This document shows positions 40,232 through 50,268 of a stretch of 64,000 nucleotides of DNA, in pieces; the stretch's first letter is position 1, and each line of letters opens with the position of its first letter. Made by a program: the position numbers and the translations under genes. The notes below the pieces were generated by a model that was not told the origin of the DNA, ran no database searches, and saw only the letters and a list, made by a program, of their open reading frames with translations. The DNA lies in NCBI GenBank assembly GCA_947500035.1, contig CANMQP010000005.1, positions 310,001 through 374,000 on the forward strand, in the 5' to 3' direction. Origin of the DNA: an uncultured Kiloniellaceae bacterium. Its GTDB lineage: Bacteria > Pseudomonadota > Alphaproteobacteria > Kiloniellales > Kiloniellaceae.

Positions 40232-41743
40232 CTATTCCGCCGAGACCAACCGGTTCTCGACCGCCGGCGAGATCTTGCCTGCGGCTTCGATATAGTCCAC
40301 CACCATGAGGGCCATCAACTGTGCGGCAGCGGGATCGATCAGGTTCTTGGCGTCTTTGAAGACGCTGTAGCCGTCACCGCCGCCGGCGATGTAGTCATTT
40401 GCGGCCAGCGTGTAGCTCTTGGCCGCATCGATCGGGCTGTTGCCCACCAGCACGGACTTGACCCGTGATCCCGAAGGGGCCTTGGCATCCCAGGTCACGG
40501 TCATCCCCGAAACACTGGGGAAACGCCCGGCGCCGTTCTCGACCTGGCTGAAGCCGTTCTCAAGGGCCTCGACGATCTGCGCACCGGTGACCTCCAGCTT
40601 GACCGTGGTGTTGCCGAAGGGCAGCTCCGTCTGGATGTCGCGCCGGGTCAGGACCGTGCCTGCGTCGTAGATCTTATCGCCGCGGATGCCGCCGCCGTTG
40701 GTGATGGCGACGTCGGCCTCGACGCCTTTGCGGATCGCATCGCTGATCAGGTTGCCGATGGCGTTTTCGCCCCCGCGCACGGAAGCGCGCCGGCTGTCCA
40801 ACTGGGTCGTGGTGGTGCCGATTTCCACGTCCAGCTCCACGCTAAGCTTTTCGAGATAGCTATCGACCTTGGCGGCCATCTCGGCGTCGCCTTCCATGCC
40901 CGCCGTCGGGATCGTGCGGAAACTGGGACTCCAGACAAAGCGCTGCTTGCCGCGTCTCTCGACCCGGTCCATCGTGACTTCCAGCACGCTCACGTAGTCC
41001 GCCTGGGCAGCGGACTCCATCATGGCGATCTTGCCGTTGTAGTAGCTCATCAGCAGGTGATCATGGCCGGTGAGCAGGATGTCGATACCGGTGCCTGCAT
41101 TGACCAGACCGAAATCTTCCTCGACCCCGGTGTGGGAGAGGGCGACGACCAGATCGGCACCTTCCTCGCGCAGCTTCGCGGCCATCTCGCGCGAAGTTGC
41201 CTCCAGGGACTTGAAGGTCACAGTCTCCGGGCTTGAGACCTCCGTGGTATCAGGCGTGACCAGACCGAAGAAGCCGATAGTGAACTCGCCTGCCTTGGTG
41301 GTCCAGGAGGCGATGGCGCCGTCGATGATTTCACCGTCGCTGTCGATGGCGTTGGTTCCCAGGATCGGAAACTTGGCTTCGGCAATGCGCTCCATTGCGA
41401 CTTTCGGGCCGAAATCGAATTCGTGATTGCCCAACACCATGATGTCGACCTCCGCGGCGTTCAGCAGATCGATCATATGGGCGCCCTTGTCGAAACCCGA
41501 CAGCAAAGATGGCGAGATGGCGTCGCCGCCGTGGGTAAAGATGACATGCTCGCCCGCCGCCCGTTCCGCCTTGACCACGGCCATCAGATTGGCGAGACCG
41601 CCCTTGCCGCCGGAGGCTTCCATCCGGTCCATATCGTTGGTGTGAACGAAGGTGACCGTGGTCGGCTCCGCAAAGACCGAAGATACGGCCAGCAGAACGG
41701 CCGCCGCGGCCGCGAAGGCGGTGCTTCTGATCGGAAAGCTCAT
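40232..41743 (-). CDS. 5'-nucleotidase / metallophosphoesterase, exported
   Basis: 503 residues from ATG 41741-41743. Signal peptide at 1-25 (AFAAAAAVLLAVSSVFAEP). The two-metal phosphatase motifs are present: TFVHTNDMDRM, THGGDAISPSLL, MVLGNHEFDFG and LTGHDHLL. The C-terminal 5'-nucleotidase domain follows (GNLISDAIRKG, ITNGGGIRGD, ALENGFSQVE). It removes phosphate from nucleotides in the periplasm, producing nucleosides for the transporter encoded upstream in the same direction. The TND-MDR motif differs from the usual D-x-H (Asp-Met instead of Asp-x-His), which is odd for this family. Last gene of the cluster. Confidence 0.9.
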   Translation of the reverse strand: MSFPIRSTAFAAAAAVLLAVSSVFAEPTTVTFVHTNDMDRMEASGGKGGLANLMAVVKAERAAGEHVIFTHGGDAISPSLLSGFDKGAHMIDLLNAAEVDIMVLGNHEFDFGPKVAMERIAEAKFPILGTNAIDSDGEIIDGAIASWTTKAGEFTIGFFGLVTPDTTEVSSPETVTFKSLEATSREMAAKLREEGADLVVALSHTGVEEDFGLVNAGTGIDILLTGHDHLLMSYYNGKIAMMESAAQADYVSVLEVTMDRVERRGKQRFVWSPSFRTIPTAGMEGDAEMAAKVDSYLEKLSVELDVEIGTTTTQLDSRRASVRGGENAIGNLISDAIRKGVEADVAITNGGGIRGDKIYDAGTVLTRRDIQTELPFGNTTVKLEVTGAQIVEALENGFSQVENGAGRFPSVSGMTVTWDAKAPSGSRVKSVLVGNSPIDAAKSYTLAANDYIAGGGDGYSVFKDAKNLIDPAAAQLMALMVVDYIEAAGKISPAVENRLVSAE

Positions 41744-41806
41744 ATCCCTCTTGCTCCCTGATTATGACAGTTATGTGACAGTTTACACGCGAAAGTGGAC
41801 GGCTGG

Positions 41807-42460
41807 CTACGCGGCATTCACAGAATCGAAAAAGCCGCGCAGCTTGTCGGAATTCAGCCTGTTGTCGCTGCGAACCGAGCTGCAGAGATCCAGTCCGTAG
41901 GGCCGGACTTCCCGGATCGCCCGCCCGACATTGCTGCGGTTGATGCCGCCGGCAAGGAAGACCGGGCATCTGGAATCTTCGACAATCCGGCGGCTGAGGC
42001 TCCAGTCGTGCACGCGGCCCGTTCCGCCAAGTTGTTTCACCTGCAGAGTGGGATTGCCTGAATCCAGCAGCAGGGCATCGACCTTTTTCGACAGAGCGCG
42101 TGCCTCGGCGATGCTGTCGTCGTCGATCACATGAATCACCTGAACGATCTTCAGCGCCGGAAGTTCTTTGCGCAGCCGGTCGTACACGCCGGACGTCACG
42201 GCATCGACGAGCTGCACGGTATTGGTACGGCAGTTTCGCACGTGCTCCACGATGGCATCGGCGTCGGTCCGGCTGGTCAGCAGAAAACTGGCGACCGGGG
42301 GCGGGATTTGCACCGCGATCTCGGCAATCAGTTCGTCTTCGATCACACCCGGGCCGCTCGGCATTTCCGCGACCAGTCCGAGGGCGGATGCGCCGTGATC
42401 GATGGCGATACGCGCTTCCTCCGCTGACGAGATACAACAGATCTTCACCCGCGGTGTCAT
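41807..42460 (-). CDS. TrpF-like (phosphoribosylanthranilate isomerase fold) protein
   Basis: 217 residues from ATG 42458-42460, overlapping the adenosine deaminase stop by four bases. TIM-barrel with the TrpF features: VKICCIS with the catalytic Cys8 (normally KICG; here Gly is replaced by Cys9), LLLDSGN with the likely catalytic Asp and LGGTGRVHDW. The phosphate-binding end is altered: DLCSSVRSDNRLN instead of the usual D-SSGVE. Placement among nucleoside genes rather than trp genes suggests a different ribose-phosphate substrate. Confidence 0.8.
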   Translation of the reverse strand: MTPRVKICCISSAEEARIAIDHGASALGLVAEMPSGPGVIEDELIAEIAVQIPPPVASFLLTSRTDADAIVEHVRNCRTNTVQLVDAVTSGVYDRLRKELPALKIVQVIHVIDDDSIAEARALSKKVDALLLDSGNPTLQVKQLGGTGRVHDWSLSRRIVEDSRCPVFLAGGINRSNVGRAIREVRPYGLDLCSSVRSDNRLNSDKLRGFFDSVNAA

Positions 42461-43437
42461 GCGGCCACCCTTGCACGCAGTTTCTCTTTGGTTTCAGGAT
42501 CGGCAAAGGCACCATCGATGGCCGTCAGCGTTATCTGGCGCAAAGCGTCGTCGTCCAGACCGAAGAGCGTCGAGGCCCGGTCGTATTCCCGTCCGATCGA
42601 GGTATCGAAGTAGGGCGGGTCGTCGGAGTTCAGGGTGATCCGGCAACCGGCCTCACGCAGTGCGAGCAGCGGATGCGCGCTGTAGCTCTCAAAGACACCC
42701 GTGGCGATATTGCTGCCCGGACAGACCTCCAGCAGGATCTGCTTGTCGGCCAGCTCGCGCACCAGGTCCGGGTCCTCGATCGCCCGTACGCCGTGACCGA
42801 GCCTCTGCACCGGCAGGGCGTCCAGCGCGTCGCGCACGCTTTGCGCGCCTGCCACCTCACCGGCGTGAACCGTACAGGGCAGGCCCGCGGCGTGAACGAT
42901 TCCGAAAGCCGGCGTGAAATCCCGGGGAGCATAGGCGTTCTCGTCACCGCCCATGCCGAAGCCGGTGACCAGTTCATGGGGGTGGGCAATCACCTGCCGG
43001 GCGACTTCGATCCCACGCTCAGGCCCCAGATGCCGGACACAGGTGACGATAATCCGGCTTTCGATCCCGCTTTCGCTGCGCGCATCCTCAATCCCGGCGA
43101 CGATGCCCTCCAGATGATCCGCGTAGGACATGCCCACCGCGGCTGCGTGATCCGGTGAGGACATGACCTCCACATAGATGGCGCCCTCAGCGGCGCAATC
43201 CATCAGGTACTGATAAGTCACGTCGCGGTAGTCTTCCGGCGTGCGGATGACCGAGCTGGCGATATCGTAGACCTTGAGAAAGTGCAGAAAATCGCTCCAG
43301 GCGAAGTTGCCGTTTTCGTCAAAGGTCTCTTCCGGCAGAGCCATGGAATGCCGCGCCGCCAGCCGGCGCACCAGATCCGGGGAGGCCGCGCCCTCCAGAT
43401 GGCAATGCAGCTCCGCCTTGGGCACCATGGTAATCAC
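42457..43437 (-). CDS. add: Adenosine deaminase
   Basis: 326 residues from GTG 43435-43437; ATG 43426-43428 is an alternative. Converts adenosine to inosine with zinc. Metal and catalytic residues are visible: HCHLEG at the N terminus (residues 11-16), HAGEVAG at about 190-196, the H-G conserved GHGVRAI and TLNSDDPPYF with the two Asp near 275. Normal length. It follows the dioxygenase gene with a 3-bp gap and overlaps the TrpF-like gene. Confidence 0.92.
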   Translation of the reverse strand: MITMVPKAELHCHLEGAASPDLVRRLAARHSMALPEETFDENGNFAWSDFLHFLKVYDIASSVIRTPEDYRDVTYQYLMDCAAEGAIYVEVMSSPDHAAAVGMSYADHLEGIVAGIEDARSESGIESRIIVTCVRHLGPERGIEVARQVIAHPHELVTGFGMGGDENAYAPRDFTPAFGIVHAAGLPCTVHAGEVAGAQSVRDALDALPVQRLGHGVRAIEDPDLVRELADKQILLEVCPGSNIATGVFESYSAHPLLALREAGCRITLNSDDPPYFDTSIGREYDRASTLFGLDDDALRQITLTAIDGAFADPETKEKLRARVAA

Positions 43438-43440
43438 GCT

Positions 43441-44361
43441 TCAGAAACCACGCAGCGGCATGTCCGCAGGACGTTGCAGCCAGTTGTCCTCGAGATAGCG
43501 GCAGGCACCATCGATGACGTGCAGGGTATAGGCCTGGCGCGACACGGGCGAGTGGTTCGGTCCGCTCAGATGGGGCAACTGGCCGTGCAAAAGGATCAGA
43601 GTGCCTTTCCTTGCCTCCAAAGGAACGGCGTTTTCGGCGGACCAGGGAGTCGGGTCCAGGACGTCGGTGACCATCGCGCCGTCCGCGCGGCGGAAGCGTT
43701 GGCGGATCGGGTCTTTGTGGCGCCCGGGCAGGGCCCACAGACAGCCGTTCTCCAGGGTTGCGTCCTCGAGGGCGAACCAGAAACCGACGACACTCAAGGG
43801 ATCGGTGGTCAGGAAGGTGGAATCCTGATGGCAGACCACTTCGCCGCCGATCTTCGGCTGCTTGAAGATGTACATGGATTGCAGAAGAAGCGGAGCCGCG
43901 AGGCCGACTTCGCCAGCCAGCCGCGCCAGGCCCGCTGTGCGGGAGAAATCGTCGAACACCGGGTCCAGGTCATGCATGGCATGGCCGATCTTATTGATCG
44001 AGAGCGCCTTTGCCTGCCGCAGCGTGCCCTTTTCATCGAAGGCGTCTTCTTCGAAAAAGAACCGGATCTTGCCGCCGGATTCTCCGAAGTAGCGATCCCG
44101 GGCGTGGGATTTCGAGGTCGTGGAAAAGACCGTCGCGCTTTCTTCGGGATGAAAGCCCTCGACCAATGCCGCCGCCTGGGCCATGAGGGCGTCGCAGCGT
44201 TCCGCGGGCATGAAATCCTCGATCAGCAGATAACCCTCGTCCCGATAGCAGGACAGCATCGCTTCATCCGGCCCCTCTGCCGCCATGGACTCTGCGCTCC
44301 GTTGAAAACGGATTGGCTGCGCGGTCTCCTTCGAAACGTCGGGATAAGCCTGCGAGGTCAT
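43441..44361 (-). CDS. Phytanoyl-CoA dioxygenase (PhyH) family oxygenase
   Basis: 306 residues from ATG 44359-44361, overlapping the deoB stop (ATGA). Fe(II)/2-oxoglutarate dioxygenase: the metal pair H-x-D is in [10 protein letters not shown] (about residue 180), the distal His in [15 protein letters not shown] with the following [11 protein letters not shown], whose Arg fits the 2-oxoglutarate site. FYR-like substrate entry is [11 protein letters not shown]. Family members hydroxylate small molecules. The gene is embedded in the nucleoside catabolic operon, so a nucleoside or pentose-phosphate substrate is possible but unproven. Confidence 0.85.
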   Translation of the reverse strand: MTSQAYPDVSKETAQPIRFQRSAESMAAEGPDEAMLSCYRDEGYLLIEDFMPAERCDALMAQAAALVEGFHPEESATVFSTTSKSHARDRYFGESGGKIRFFFEEDAFDEKGTLRQAKALSINKIGHAMHDLDPVFDDFSRTAGLARLAGEVGLAAPLLLQSMYIFKQPKIGGEVVCHQDSTFLTTDPLSVVGFWFALEDATLENGCLWALPGRHKDPIRQRFRRADGAMVTDVLDPTPWSAENAVPLEARKGTLILLHGQLPHLSGPNHSPVSRQAYTLHVIDGACRYLEDNWLQRPADMPLRGF

Positions 44362-45584
44362 GCGGCCAGGAAATCCTTTCCATGATCGAGCGGCGCGATG
44401 CCCAGATGCCGGGCGAGGGTTTGGCCGATATCGGCGAAGCTGTCGCGGCGGCCCAGTGAGCCGGGCACGACCTCCGGCCCGAAGGCCAGAACCGGCACGT
44501 GCTCGCGGGTGTGATCGCTGCCCGGCCAGGTCGGATCGCAACCGTGATCCGCCGTAATGATCGCAAGATCGCCGGGCTTTAGCAGGGCCTCGAATTGCGG
44601 GAGTTGCCGGTCGAAGGCTTCGAGCGCCGTGGCATAGCCGGCCACGTCGCGCCGATGGCCGAAAAGCGTATCGAAATCCACGAAGTTGGTGAAGACCAGC
44701 GCGCCCTCCGGTGCCGTCTTAGCGGCGTCGAGCGTAGCTTTAAAAAGCGCGTCGTTGCCGTTGGCCTTGATGGATTGGGTCATGCCGCGATGGGCGAAGA
44801 TGTCGGAGATTTTACCGATGGCAATCACCTCGCGGCTATCGTCTTTCAACCGGTCGAGCAAAGTAGGCGAGGGCGGCGGCGTGGTCAGGTCCTTACGATT
44901 GCCTGTCCGCTGAAAGGAGGCGGCGTCTTCACCGACGAAGGGGCGCGCGATCACCCGGCCGATGTTGTAGTCGTCGACCAGTTCTTTGGCGATGCGGCAG
45001 AGTTCGTAGAGGCGCTCCAGACCGAAATGCGTTTCGTGGGCGGAGATCTGGAAGACGGAGTCCGCCGAGGTATAGACGATAGGCTTGCCGCTGCGGATGT
45101 GCTCTTCCCCCAGTTGGGCGATGATCTCCGTACCCGAGGCATGACAGTTGCCCAGAACGCCGGGCAGACCGCACCGCGCGATCAGGGCGTCGGTCAGCTG
45201 CGCCGGAAAGCAGGGCGTTTCCTTGGGGAAAAAGCCCCAGTCGTATTCGACGGGAACGCCGGCCATCTCCCAGTGACCGCTGGGCGTGTCCTTGCCGAAA
45301 CTAAGTTCGGCGGCATGGCCGTAAGCACCGGTGATGCCGTCGGGTGGATCGAACCCTGCTGGCGCGGCGCCTGCGCTTTCTTCCGCTGTCAGACCCAAAC
45401 CGAGCCGGGCAAGATTGGGAAGCCGCAAGGGACCTTGGCGGCCATTCGGCACATCGGCTTTTCCTTCGGCGCAGGCCTGGGCGATATGGCCGAAGGTGTT
45501 GGCGCCCTGATCGCCGAATTTCGGGGCGTCTTCAGTCGCGCCGACGCCGAAGGAATCCATCACCAGGATGAAGCCGCGCGTCAT
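44358..45584 (-). CDS. deoB: Phosphopentomutase
   Basis: 408 residues from ATG 45582-45584. Interconverts (deoxy)ribose 1-phosphate and 5-phosphate with two Mn ions. Alkaline-phosphatase superfamily motifs are complete: [16 protein letters not shown] at the N terminus, [11 protein letters not shown] with the phosphorylated Thr near 170, and [23 protein letters not shown] near 325-347. Length is as expected. Starts within the thymidine phosphorylase stop region (four-base overlap). Confidence 0.96.
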   Translation of the reverse strand: MTRGFILVMDSFGVGATEDAPKFGDQGANTFGHIAQACAEGKADVPNGRQGPLRLPNLARLGLGLTAEESAGAAPAGFDPPDGITGAYGHAAELSFGKDTPSGHWEMAGVPVEYDWGFFPKETPCFPAQLTDALIARCGLPGVLGNCHASGTEIIAQLGEEHIRSGKPIVYTSADSVFQISAHETHFGLERLYELCRIAKELVDDYNIGRVIARPFVGEDAASFQRTGNRKDLTTPPPSPTLLDRLKDDSREVIAIGKISDIFAHRGMTQSIKANGNDALFKATLDAAKTAPEGALVFTNFVDFDTLFGHRRDVAGYATALEAFDRQLPQFEALLKPGDLAIITADHGCDPTWPGSDHTREHVPVLAFGPEVVPGSLGRRDSFADIGQTLARHLGIAPLDHGKDFLAA

Positions 45585-46924
45585 GACGCCGACTCCCTGA
45601 TGTGCTCGTAGACCGTCCCAGGCGTTTCGGACTCTGGCGTCTCCGGGCGTTCCTCTGCAAGGGTGAGCGCACGGCGGATTTCCTCTGTCGCCGACTGCGC
45701 GGAGCTCTCGTCTTTTGCATGCACGATCGCAAGAGGCCGGTCACTGCCGACCTCGTCGCCGAGGGCTGCGACTTCGATGAAGCCGACGGAATGGTCGATG
45801 GCGTCGCTGGCCCGGCGGCGGCCACCACCCAATGTGACCACGGCGACCCCGACAGCGCGGGTGTCGATCTCGCTCACGAAACCGCTGGTTTCGGGATAGA
45901 TGGGTTTGACAACAGGAGCCGTCGGGAGGCAGGCGCCGGAGCGTTCCATGAAGTCAGCAGGCCCGCCCAGGGCGCTGACCATCTTGCCGAAAACCTCGGC
46001 GGCGGCGCCGGAGTCCAAAGCCCGGTCCAGACGCGTTTCGGCGTCTTCGGGCGTTTCGGCGAGCTTGCCGAGGACCAGCATTTCGGAACAGAGCGCCATG
46101 ACCACCTCATGCAGACGGGTATTGCGACGCCGACCGGTAAGATAGTCCAAGGTCTCGGCCACTTCCACTGCATTTCCGGCGCTGTGGCCCAGCACCTGGT
46201 TCATATCCGTGATCAAAGCCGTCGTTGCCATGCCCGCACCGTTGGCCACCGCGACGATACTCTCGGCCAGCGAGAGGGCCATTTTCCGGGAAGCGGCGAA
46301 GGCGCCGCTGCCGGTCTTCACGTCCATGACCAGTCCGTCCAGCCCGGCGGCAAGTTTCTTCGAGAGGATCGAGGCGGTGATCAGAGGGATGGATTCCACC
46401 GTCGCCGTCACATCGCGGATGCCGTAAAAGCGCTTGTCTGCCGGTGCCAGATCGGCGGTCTGCCCGATCACGGCGCAGCCGACGTCCCGAACCACATCCC
46501 GGAATCGTTCGATCGTGGGCGAGGTGTCGTAGCCCGGAATCGAATCAAATTTATCCAGGGTGCCGCCGGTGTGGCCGAGACCCCGACCGGATATCATCGG
46601 CACGTGTCCGCCGCAGGCGGCGACCATGGGTGCCAGCATCAGGCTGACCTTGTCACCGACACCGCCGGTCGAGTGCTTGTCGAGGACCGGACCGGAAAAA
46701 CCGGCGTTGCTCCAATCCAGAACCCGTCCGGACTGGGTCATCCCCCGGGTGAGCGCGACACGTTCCGCCATGGTCATGCCCTGGAAGAAGACCGCCATGG
46801 CAAAGGCCGCGACCTGGCCTTCGCTGATCGTCTCGTCGGCGATGCCGCGCACCATGAAGGCGATTTCTTCGTCGCTGAGGGCTTCACCGTCGCGCTTCCG
46901 CCGGATGATTTCCTGAGGCAGCAT
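45581..46924 (-). CDS. deoA: Thymidine phosphorylase
   Basis: 447 residues from ATG 46922-46924. Splits thymidine and deoxyuridine with phosphate. Motifs: [19 protein letters not shown] at about 82-100, [20 protein letters not shown] (115-134) and the [13 protein letters not shown] block near 196-208, which binds phosphate and base. N terminus [19 protein letters not shown] is typical. Followed by deoB with overlapping stop/start. Confidence 0.96.
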   Translation of the reverse strand: MLPQEIIRRKRDGEALSDEEIAFMVRGIADETISEGQVAAFAMAVFFQGMTMAERVALTRGMTQSGRVLDWSNAGFSGPVLDKHSTGGVGDKVSLMLAPMVAACGGHVPMISGRGLGHTGGTLDKFDSIPGYDTSPTIERFRDVVRDVGCAVIGQTADLAPADKRFYGIRDVTATVESIPLITASILSKKLAAGLDGLVMDVKTGSGAFAASRKMALSLAESIVAVANGAGMATTALITDMNQVLGHSAGNAVEVAETLDYLTGRRRNTRLHEVVMALCSEMLVLGKLAETPEDAETRLDRALDSGAAAEVFGKMVSALGGPADFMERSGACLPTAPVVKPIYPETSGFVSEIDTRAVGVAVVTLGGGRRRASDAIDHSVGFIEVAALGDEVGSDRPLAIVHAKDESSAQSATEEIRRALTLAEERPETPESETPGTVYEHIRESAS

Positions 46925-46955
46925 GTCTCAACTTCTCCACTGCAAAGATCTTGGC

Positions 46956-47765
46956 TTAAGCATTGGGTTGTCCTCTAAAGAAAGCAATGATCAGCTTCTT
47001 CAAGTCCTCTGCCGCAAGGGCCGCTTTTTCCATGGTCTGGCCGTGGCTCAGGGGGGTGTCGTCGAGGCCCGCGCCGTAATTGCTGATGATCGAGAGTGCG
47101 GAAACCTTCAGGCCCAGATGCCGGGCAAGAATGACTTCAGGGACCGTCGACATGCCGACGGCATCGGCGCCCAGGATCTTGGCCGCACGAATCTCCGCGG
47201 GCGTTTCAAAGTTCGGGCCGGAGAACCACATGTACACGCCTTCGTTCAGGGTCACGCCTTCCTGCCGGGCGGCTTCATGCAACTGAGCGCGATATTCCGG
47301 ATCGTAGGCATCGACAAGATCAACGAAGCGGGTCGGGGCCTGTTCGCCGATCAAGGGCGAGGTGCCCGAGAAATTGATGTGATCCGTAATCAGCATCAGG
47401 CTACCGGGACCGGCACCGTTGAGCAGACTGCCGGCGGCATTGGTCAGCAGCAGTGATTTGCAGCCCGCCGCCTGAAGCGAGCGGATCGGCGCCTTCATGG
47501 CGTCGGCTTTACCGGCTTCATAGTAGTGCGCGCGACCCTGCATCATGGCGATAGAAACACCGCCCAGCTGCCCCAGAACCAATTGCCCCTCATGCCCCTG
47601 TACGGTGGGCTTGGGGAATCCGGGAAGCTCGGCATAGGGAATATGCTTGGCATTCTCAACGCTATCTGCCAGCGCGCCCAGGCCGGAGCCCAGGACCAGG
47701 CCAAAAGAGGGCGGGGAGTCGCCTGCGGCCTCTAGAATAATCTCGGCGGCGTTTTTTCTGCTCAT
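46956..47765 (-). CDS. Purine nucleoside phosphorylase (inosine/guanosine type)
   Basis: 269 residues from ATG 47763-47765. Phosphorolyses inosine, guanosine and deoxy forms to base plus ribose 1-phosphate. VLGSGLGALADSVEN near 25-39 (phosphate loop), MQGRAHYYEAG, LTNAAGSL and VGMSTVPEVILARHLG identify the trimeric PunA/PNP family. Its start overlaps the cytidine deaminase stop. Works with adenosine deaminase, which supplies inosine. Confidence 0.93.
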   Translation of the reverse strand: MSRKNAAEIILEAAGDSPPSFGLVLGSGLGALADSVENAKHIPYAELPGFPKPTVQGHEGQLVLGQLGGVSIAMMQGRAHYYEAGKADAMKAPIRSLQAAGCKSLLLTNAAGSLLNGAGPGSLMLITDHINFSGTSPLIGEQAPTRFVDLVDAYDPEYRAQLHEAARQEGVTLNEGVYMWFSGPNFETPAEIRAAKILGADAVGMSTVPEVILARHLGLKVSALSIISNYGAGLDDTPLSHGQTMEKAALAAEDLKKLIIAFFRGQPNA

Positions 47766-48154
47766 TTTAAATTCTCCGGCCCGAACGACAGGGGTAAAAG
47801 CTCATCAAGCGTGGTGGTCTTGCGCACCCCGTCCGGACCGCAAATGTGAATTGCTGTTGAGCCGGCGGCGAACTCGCGGATTTTCTGACGGCATCCGCCA
47901 CAGGGTGTGACCAGGGCATCGCCTTTGCCCATGACACAGACTTCGCTGAGATATCGCGCGCCGGCATTCACCATCGCGGCGATCGCGGAGGCCTCAGCGC
48001 AAAGGCCTTCGGGGTAGGCTGCATTCTCGACGTTGCAGCCGCTGTAAATCTTGCCGTCATCGGCACGCACGGCAGCGCCCACAGCGAAGCCGGAGTAGGG
48101 TGCGTAAGCCCTGCCCATTGCCTCACGCGCCGCCGCGATCAGGTCTTCAGTCAC
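47762..48154 (-). CDS. cdd: Cytidine deaminase
   Basis: 130 residues from GTG 48152-48154 behind AGAGAG. Zinc enzyme converting cytidine and deoxycytidine to uridine forms: CAEASAI with the catalytic Glu and first Cys, and PCGGCRQKIREF with the other two Cys. YAPYSGFAVGAAV and NVENAAYPEG are further family signatures. Length fits the homotetrameric class. The longer frame from 48223 would overlap the permease gene and is rejected. Confidence 0.93.
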   Translation of the reverse strand: MTEDLIAAAREAMGRAYAPYSGFAVGAAVRADDGKIYSGCNVENAAYPEGLCAEASAIAAMVNAGARYLSEVCVMGKGDALVTPCGGCRQKIREFAAGSTAIHICGPDGVRKTTTLDELLPLSFGPENLK

Positions 48155-48155
48155 A

Positions 48156-49130
48156 TTATCTCTCTTTGACGTAGGGTATTCCACTGGCTTTCGGCGCAAC
48201 GGCCTTGCCGATGAAGCCTGCAAGCAGGATCACTGTCAGGATATAGGGAAGCGCCTGGATCAGTTGTACCGGAATCTCACCGACCAGCGGCATTGACACA
48301 CCTTGGATACGGTTGGCGACAGCGTCCAGGAAGCCGAACAACAGGCAGGCCATCATGGCAGGCACCGGTTTCCACTTACCGAAGATCATTGCAGCAAGTG
48401 CGATGAAGCCCTGTCCGGCGGTCATGTTCTTTACGAAGCCGGCATTCTGAGCGGTCGAGAGGTAGGTCCCGGCAATACCGCAGAGGAAACCGCAACAGAT
48501 CATGGCTTGATAGCGTAGCGCCGTGACCGAAATGCCAGCGGTGTCGACGGCGGCAGGGTTTTCACCGACCGCCCGCAGCCGCAAACCGAAACGCGTGCGA
48601 TAAACCACCCACCAGGTCAGTGGAACCGCCAGATAGGCAACATAGGCCAGCAGGTTATGTCCGCTGATGATCTCGGTATAGAGCCCGCCGATGAAGGGGA
48701 CGTCCTTGACCGCCTGCGCGCCGGGCCAGATCAGAGGGCTGAAGCGTGCGTCGTTGGTGAGGGACGGCGTCTGTCCGCCCTGGGCGAACCAGGCGATGCC
48801 CAGGGTGACGGTCAGGCCGGCCACCAGAATATTGATGGCGACCCCGCTGACCACCTGATTGCCCTTATGGGTGATGCAGGCGAAGCCGTGGATCAGCGCG
48901 AGAATGACCGAGATGGAGACGCCTGCGAGCAGGCCCGCCCAGGCCGAATCCATCACAAAGGAGGCGGCGGCGGCGGCGAAAGCTGCTGCCAGCATCTTGC
49001 CTTCCAGGCCGATATCGATCACGCCCGAACGCTCGGCATAGAGGCCCGCGAGTGCGGCCAGAACCAGCGGCGCGGCGACACGGATTGTGGCGTCGAGAGT
49101 CGAGACCACCAGAATGAAGAACTCATCCAT
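48156..49130 (-). CDS. Nucleoside ABC transporter permease (second subunit)
   Basis: 324 residues from ATG 49128-49130. About 8-9 hydrophobic segments, with the BPD_transp_2 signature LYAERSGVIDIGLEGKMLAAAFA at 28-50 that marks NupQ/RbsC-like permeases of nucleoside importers. It ends one base before cdd. Forms the inner-membrane channel with the product of the 49135 gene. Confidence 0.9.
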   Translation of the reverse strand: MDEFFILVVSTLDATIRVAAPLVLAALAGLYAERSGVIDIGLEGKMLAAAFAAAAASFVMDSAWAGLLAGVSISVILALIHGFACITHKGNQVVSGVAINILVAGLTVTLGIAWFAQGGQTPSLTNDARFSPLIWPGAQAVKDVPFIGGLYTEIISGHNLLAYVAYLAVPLTWWVVYRTRFGLRLRAVGENPAAVDTAGISVTALRYQAMICCGFLCGIAGTYLSTAQNAGFVKNMTAGQGFIALAAMIFGKWKPVPAMMACLLFGFLDAVANRIQGVSMPLVGEIPVQLIQALPYILTVILLAGFIGKAVAPKASGIPYVKER

Positions 49131-49134
49131 CGAT

Positions 49135-50268
49135 CTAACCCTCCACCGCTGAGCGTCGTCCCGAGGTAACGGCGGTGATCACCGCATAGATACGCTCGAC
49201 GGTCGGCTTGATCATCAGGGCGAGGGCGCCGCTGAAAAGGATCACCAGACCCTGAACCACCTCGACCATCTCTCGGGTGACCTTGGGCATGTCGAAGGAG
49301 AGTTCCGCGCCGCCCTGATAAAGCGTCCCGAAGAGCAGGCTGGCGAAGATAATGCCGATCGGATGGTTGCGTCCCATCAGCGCTACGGCGATACCGGCAA
49401 AGCCATATCCGAGCTGAAAGTTCAGCAGCAGGCGGTGGTGGACGCCGAGGATCTCATTCAGTCCCACGAAGCCGGCCAGACCGCCCGAGACGCACATGGC
49501 CAGGATGATGATCTTTTTCGGGTTGATCCCGGCATAGACCGCGGCGGTTTCGTTGAAGCCGACGGTACGGATCTCGTAACCCCAGCGCGTGCGCCAGATA
49601 AAAGCCCAGACCAGGGCACAGCAGATCAGCGCCCAGAAAATCGAGAGGTTGAGCGGCGAGCGGGTGATGCTGATACCGAACCAGGCCAGGGCTTCATGCA
49701 TGAAGGGCAGCCAGGAGGTCTCCGCGAATTCCCGGCTCTGCGGTGACATCTGGCCCGGCTGGATCAGAACGTTGACCAGCAGGTAGACCATCAGCGCCGA
49801 GGCGATGAAATTGAACATGATGGTCGTGATCACGATGTGGCTGCCGCGGTAGGCCTGCAGGTAGGCCGGGATGTAAGCCCAGGCCGCGCCGAAGAGGGCG
49901 GAAGCCATGATCGAGATCGGCACGATCAGGATCAGGGGCAGGCTGTTGTCGAAGGCCAGCAGCATGAGGCCCACCCCCAGACCGCCGATATAGGCCTGGC
50001 CCTCGCCGCCGATGTTAAAGAGACCGGCGTGAAAGGCGACGGCCACGGCAAGGCCGGTGAAGACGAAATTGGTGGTGTAGTAGAGCGTGTAGCCGATGCC
50101 GTAGTCGGTGCCCCAAGCGCCGTAGAGCAGGATACCGACCGCTTCGATGGGATCCTCGCCGATCAGCAGGATGATCAGTCCCGACACGAAAAACGCCATG
50201 AGGATATTGATCAGCGGGATCAGGCCGACGTCCACCCAGCGCGGGATATTTCCGCTTGAAGCGCTCAT
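49135..50268 (-). CDS. Nucleoside ABC transporter permease (first subunit)
   Basis: 377 residues from ATG 50266-50268. About ten membrane segments with the permease motif ALFNIGGEGQAYIGGLGVGLML at roughly 81-102, the counterpart of the GLEGKM motif in the partner. Starts within the ATPase gene's last codons. Order ATPase-permease-permease is the standard layout of BMP-type nucleoside importers. Confidence 0.9.
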   Translation of the reverse strand: MSASSGNIPRWVDVGLIPLINILMAFFVSGLIILLIGEDPIEAVGILLYGAWGTDYGIGYTLYYTTNFVFTGLAVAVAFHAGLFNIGGEGQAYIGGLGVGLMLLAFDNSLPLILIVPISIMASALFGAAWAYIPAYLQAYRGSHIVITTIMFNFIASALMVYLLVNVLIQPGQMSPQSREFAETSWLPFMHEALAWFGISITRSPLNLSIFWALICCALVWAFIWRTRWGYEIRTVGFNETAAVYAGINPKKIIILAMCVSGGLAGFVGLNEILGVHHRLLLNFQLGYGFAGIAVALMGRNHPIGIIFASLLFGTLYQGGAELSFDMPKVTREMVEVVQGLVILFSGALALMIKPTVERIYAVITAVTSGRRSAVEG

